NCBI GenBank assembly: GCA_023382575.1
Contig: JAHDWC010000006.1
Location: forward strand, 1 to 52,219
Direction: 5' to 3'
From: Anaerolineales bacterium
GTDB taxonomy: Bacteria; Chloroflexota; Anaerolineae; Anaerolineales; Villigracilaceae
DNA: 52,219 bases
The notes beneath the pieces are model-generated. The model searched no databases. It was given only the letters and a program-made list of their open reading frames with translations, and was not told where the DNA came from. The position numbers and the translations under genes were made by a program. Below are positions 51,301 to 52,219 of this stretch, in pieces. Position 1 is the stretch's first letter. Each line of letters starts with the position of its first letter.

Positions 51301-52219
51301 ATGAAAGCATCCTTTCGATCTATTCTGACTGTTTTCTTTTCCCTCGCCTACTTAATCTCGGCATGTGGCGTGACGGCTTCGGCCTCCACTTCGGAGCAGC
51401 CACCCATGCCGTTCATCCTCATCACGTCAGCGCCCAACGCCACAGCCACGCCTACCCCGTTCCAACCGTCACTTTTTACCCCAACGCAACCTTTAATCTC
51501 ATTTGACCCAGACTCTGTCACCCAACTCGTCCTGCCATCTGAAACACCTTCGCCCACGCCCTCGCTTCAAGCTTCGCCGACAGCTACCGCCCCCATCGAC
51601 CAACTCTTCCCGACGCAGGCGGCGCCTCCGCCCGAATCTCTGGGCATAGATCCGACTGCGCTTCCTCCCCTCACCGACAACGAAACCATTAACTTCCTGC
51701 TGATCGGCTCCGACCGCAGACCAACTGGCACGTCGCATCGTACTGACACTTTGCTCATCGCCATCGTTTGGTACAAGGAGGGGCAGGTCTCGTTGATTTC
51801 GATTCCGCGCGACTTGTGGATCTACATCCCCACAGTCGGGATGCAGCGTATCAACACCGCTTTTCAAAGCGGAGAGTCGGGCGGGTATCCTGGCGGCGGC
51901 GCAGGCTTGTTGAAGGATACGATCTTGCAAAACCTTGGCATTCGCATCGATCATACGGCCATGGTGGAATTTGACGGCTTCCGCCGCATCGTGGATACAC
52001 TTGGCGGGGTCGATGTGCCCATAGCGTGTGCCTACACTGACTGGCGTTTGATCGATCCATCGTATGACCCGAATAACGAAAATAACTGGTGGCTGTATAC
52101 TGTCGGTCCCGGTCAGGTACATATGGATGGTGACCTTGCGCTCTGGTATGCACGTTCCCGCTCCAAGTCGAATGACTTCGACCGCGGACGCCGCCAACAG
52201 GAAGTCATCCGCACGCTTT
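51301..52219 (+). CDS. LytR-CpsA-Psr (LCP) family protein, truncated by the window end
   Basis: 306 codons read in frame from ATG at 51301 without a stop. A lipoprotein-type signal peptide has Cys22 in LISACG; a Pro/Thr/Ser-rich linker (~30-130) follows. The LCP domain starts at NFLLIGSDRRP with the conserved RTDTLL and SIPRDLW, then RINTAF and a GGVDV segment, and RSRSKSNDFDRGRRQQEV; the last includes the pyrophosphate-binding Arg and Asp residues. It transfers a polyprenyl-pyrophosphate-linked polymer to the cell wall or surface. It lies 30 bases after the LysM gene. Confidence 0.9.
   Translation, partial: MKASFRSILTVFFSLAYLISACGVTASASTSEQPPMPFILITSAPNATATPTPFQPSLFTPTQPLISFDPDSVTQLVLPSETPSPTPSLQASPTATAPIDQLFPTQAAPPPESLGIDPTALPPLTDNETINFLLIGSDRRPTGTSHRTDTLLIAIVWYKEGQVSLISIPRDLWIYIPTVGMQRINTAFQSGESGGYPGGGAGLLKDTILQNLGIRIDHTAMVEFDGFRRIVDTLGGVDVPIACAYTDWRLIDPSYDPNNENNWWLYTVGPGQVHMDGDLALWYARSRSKSNDFDRGRRQQEVIRTL

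Overview
The window reads as a chromosomal segment of a member of Chloroflexota, most like class Anaerolineae. This is inferred from gene content and not from a marker gene. The supporting features are a giant repeat adhesin fused to a sortase domain, a YvcK protein with an N-terminal membrane extension, several SH3/LysM/LCP envelope proteins, serine/threonine kinases with TPR tails, and a TtuA/TtuB tRNA-thiolation pair. No rRNA, tRNA, CRISPR array, insertion sequence or replication origin was seen. Gene density is high, and convergent genes are separated by clean bidirectional hairpin terminators.

Layout. (1) 1-5.3 kb, + strand: a three-gene operon encoding a C39-like papain-fold protein with SH3 repeats, a SLATT/DUF4231-type membrane protein with a coiled-coil tail, and an 820-residue protein with an N-terminal TIR/deoxyribosyltransferase-like fold, a TPR/DUF4071 middle and a SLOG-like C-terminus. 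This looks like an undescribed nucleotide-signal conflict or stress system. (2) 5.3-7.4 kb: a duplicated-domain protein, a deoxynucleoside kinase and a methyltransferase. (3) 7.4-15.2 kb, - strand: a central-carbon cluster in the order yvcK, gap, pgk, small membrane protein, Ser/Thr kinase, tpiA, M50-like protease. (4) 15.3-17.6 kb, + strand: ROK sugar kinase and class III aminotransferase. (5) 17.7-27.0 kb, - strand: a stand-alone TIR protein and a 2,935-residue secreted adhesin. The adhesin has ten DUF11-like repeats, six SdrD-type B domains in three pairs, two more DUF11-like domains, an LPXTG-like MPATG motif and a C-terminal sortase domain. A long structured leader with its own terminator precedes it. 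(6) 27.4-32.3 kb, + strand: sensor histidine kinase, M3 oligoendopeptidase and CpXC protein. (7) 32.3-35.1 kb, - strand: two tandem PIG-L/LmbE deacetylases, an FMN split-barrel protein and an FHA/winged-helix regulator, the last divergent from a Ser/Thr kinase (35.3-36.3 kb). (8) 36.4-41.7 kb: ttuB-ttuA (-), then GT4 glycosyltransferase, YraN and a GH25/SH3/phosphodiester-glycosidase protein (+). (9) 41.8-48.1 kb, - strand: folD, an A+T-rich GT-C glycosyltransferase, mtaB, a lipoprotein and a TPR protein. (10) 48.1-52.2 kb, + strand: a histidine-kinase-like protein lacking the phospho-acceptor histidine, a LysM protein and a LytR-CpsA-Psr protein that runs off the end.

A recurring theme is that many promoters place the -10 hexamer 6-9 bases before the start codon, with no Shine-Dalgarno sequence. 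Leaderless or near-leaderless mRNAs therefore seem common here for first genes of operons, while internal genes have good ribosome binding sites. All functional calls come from reading motifs by eye; no database search was run.
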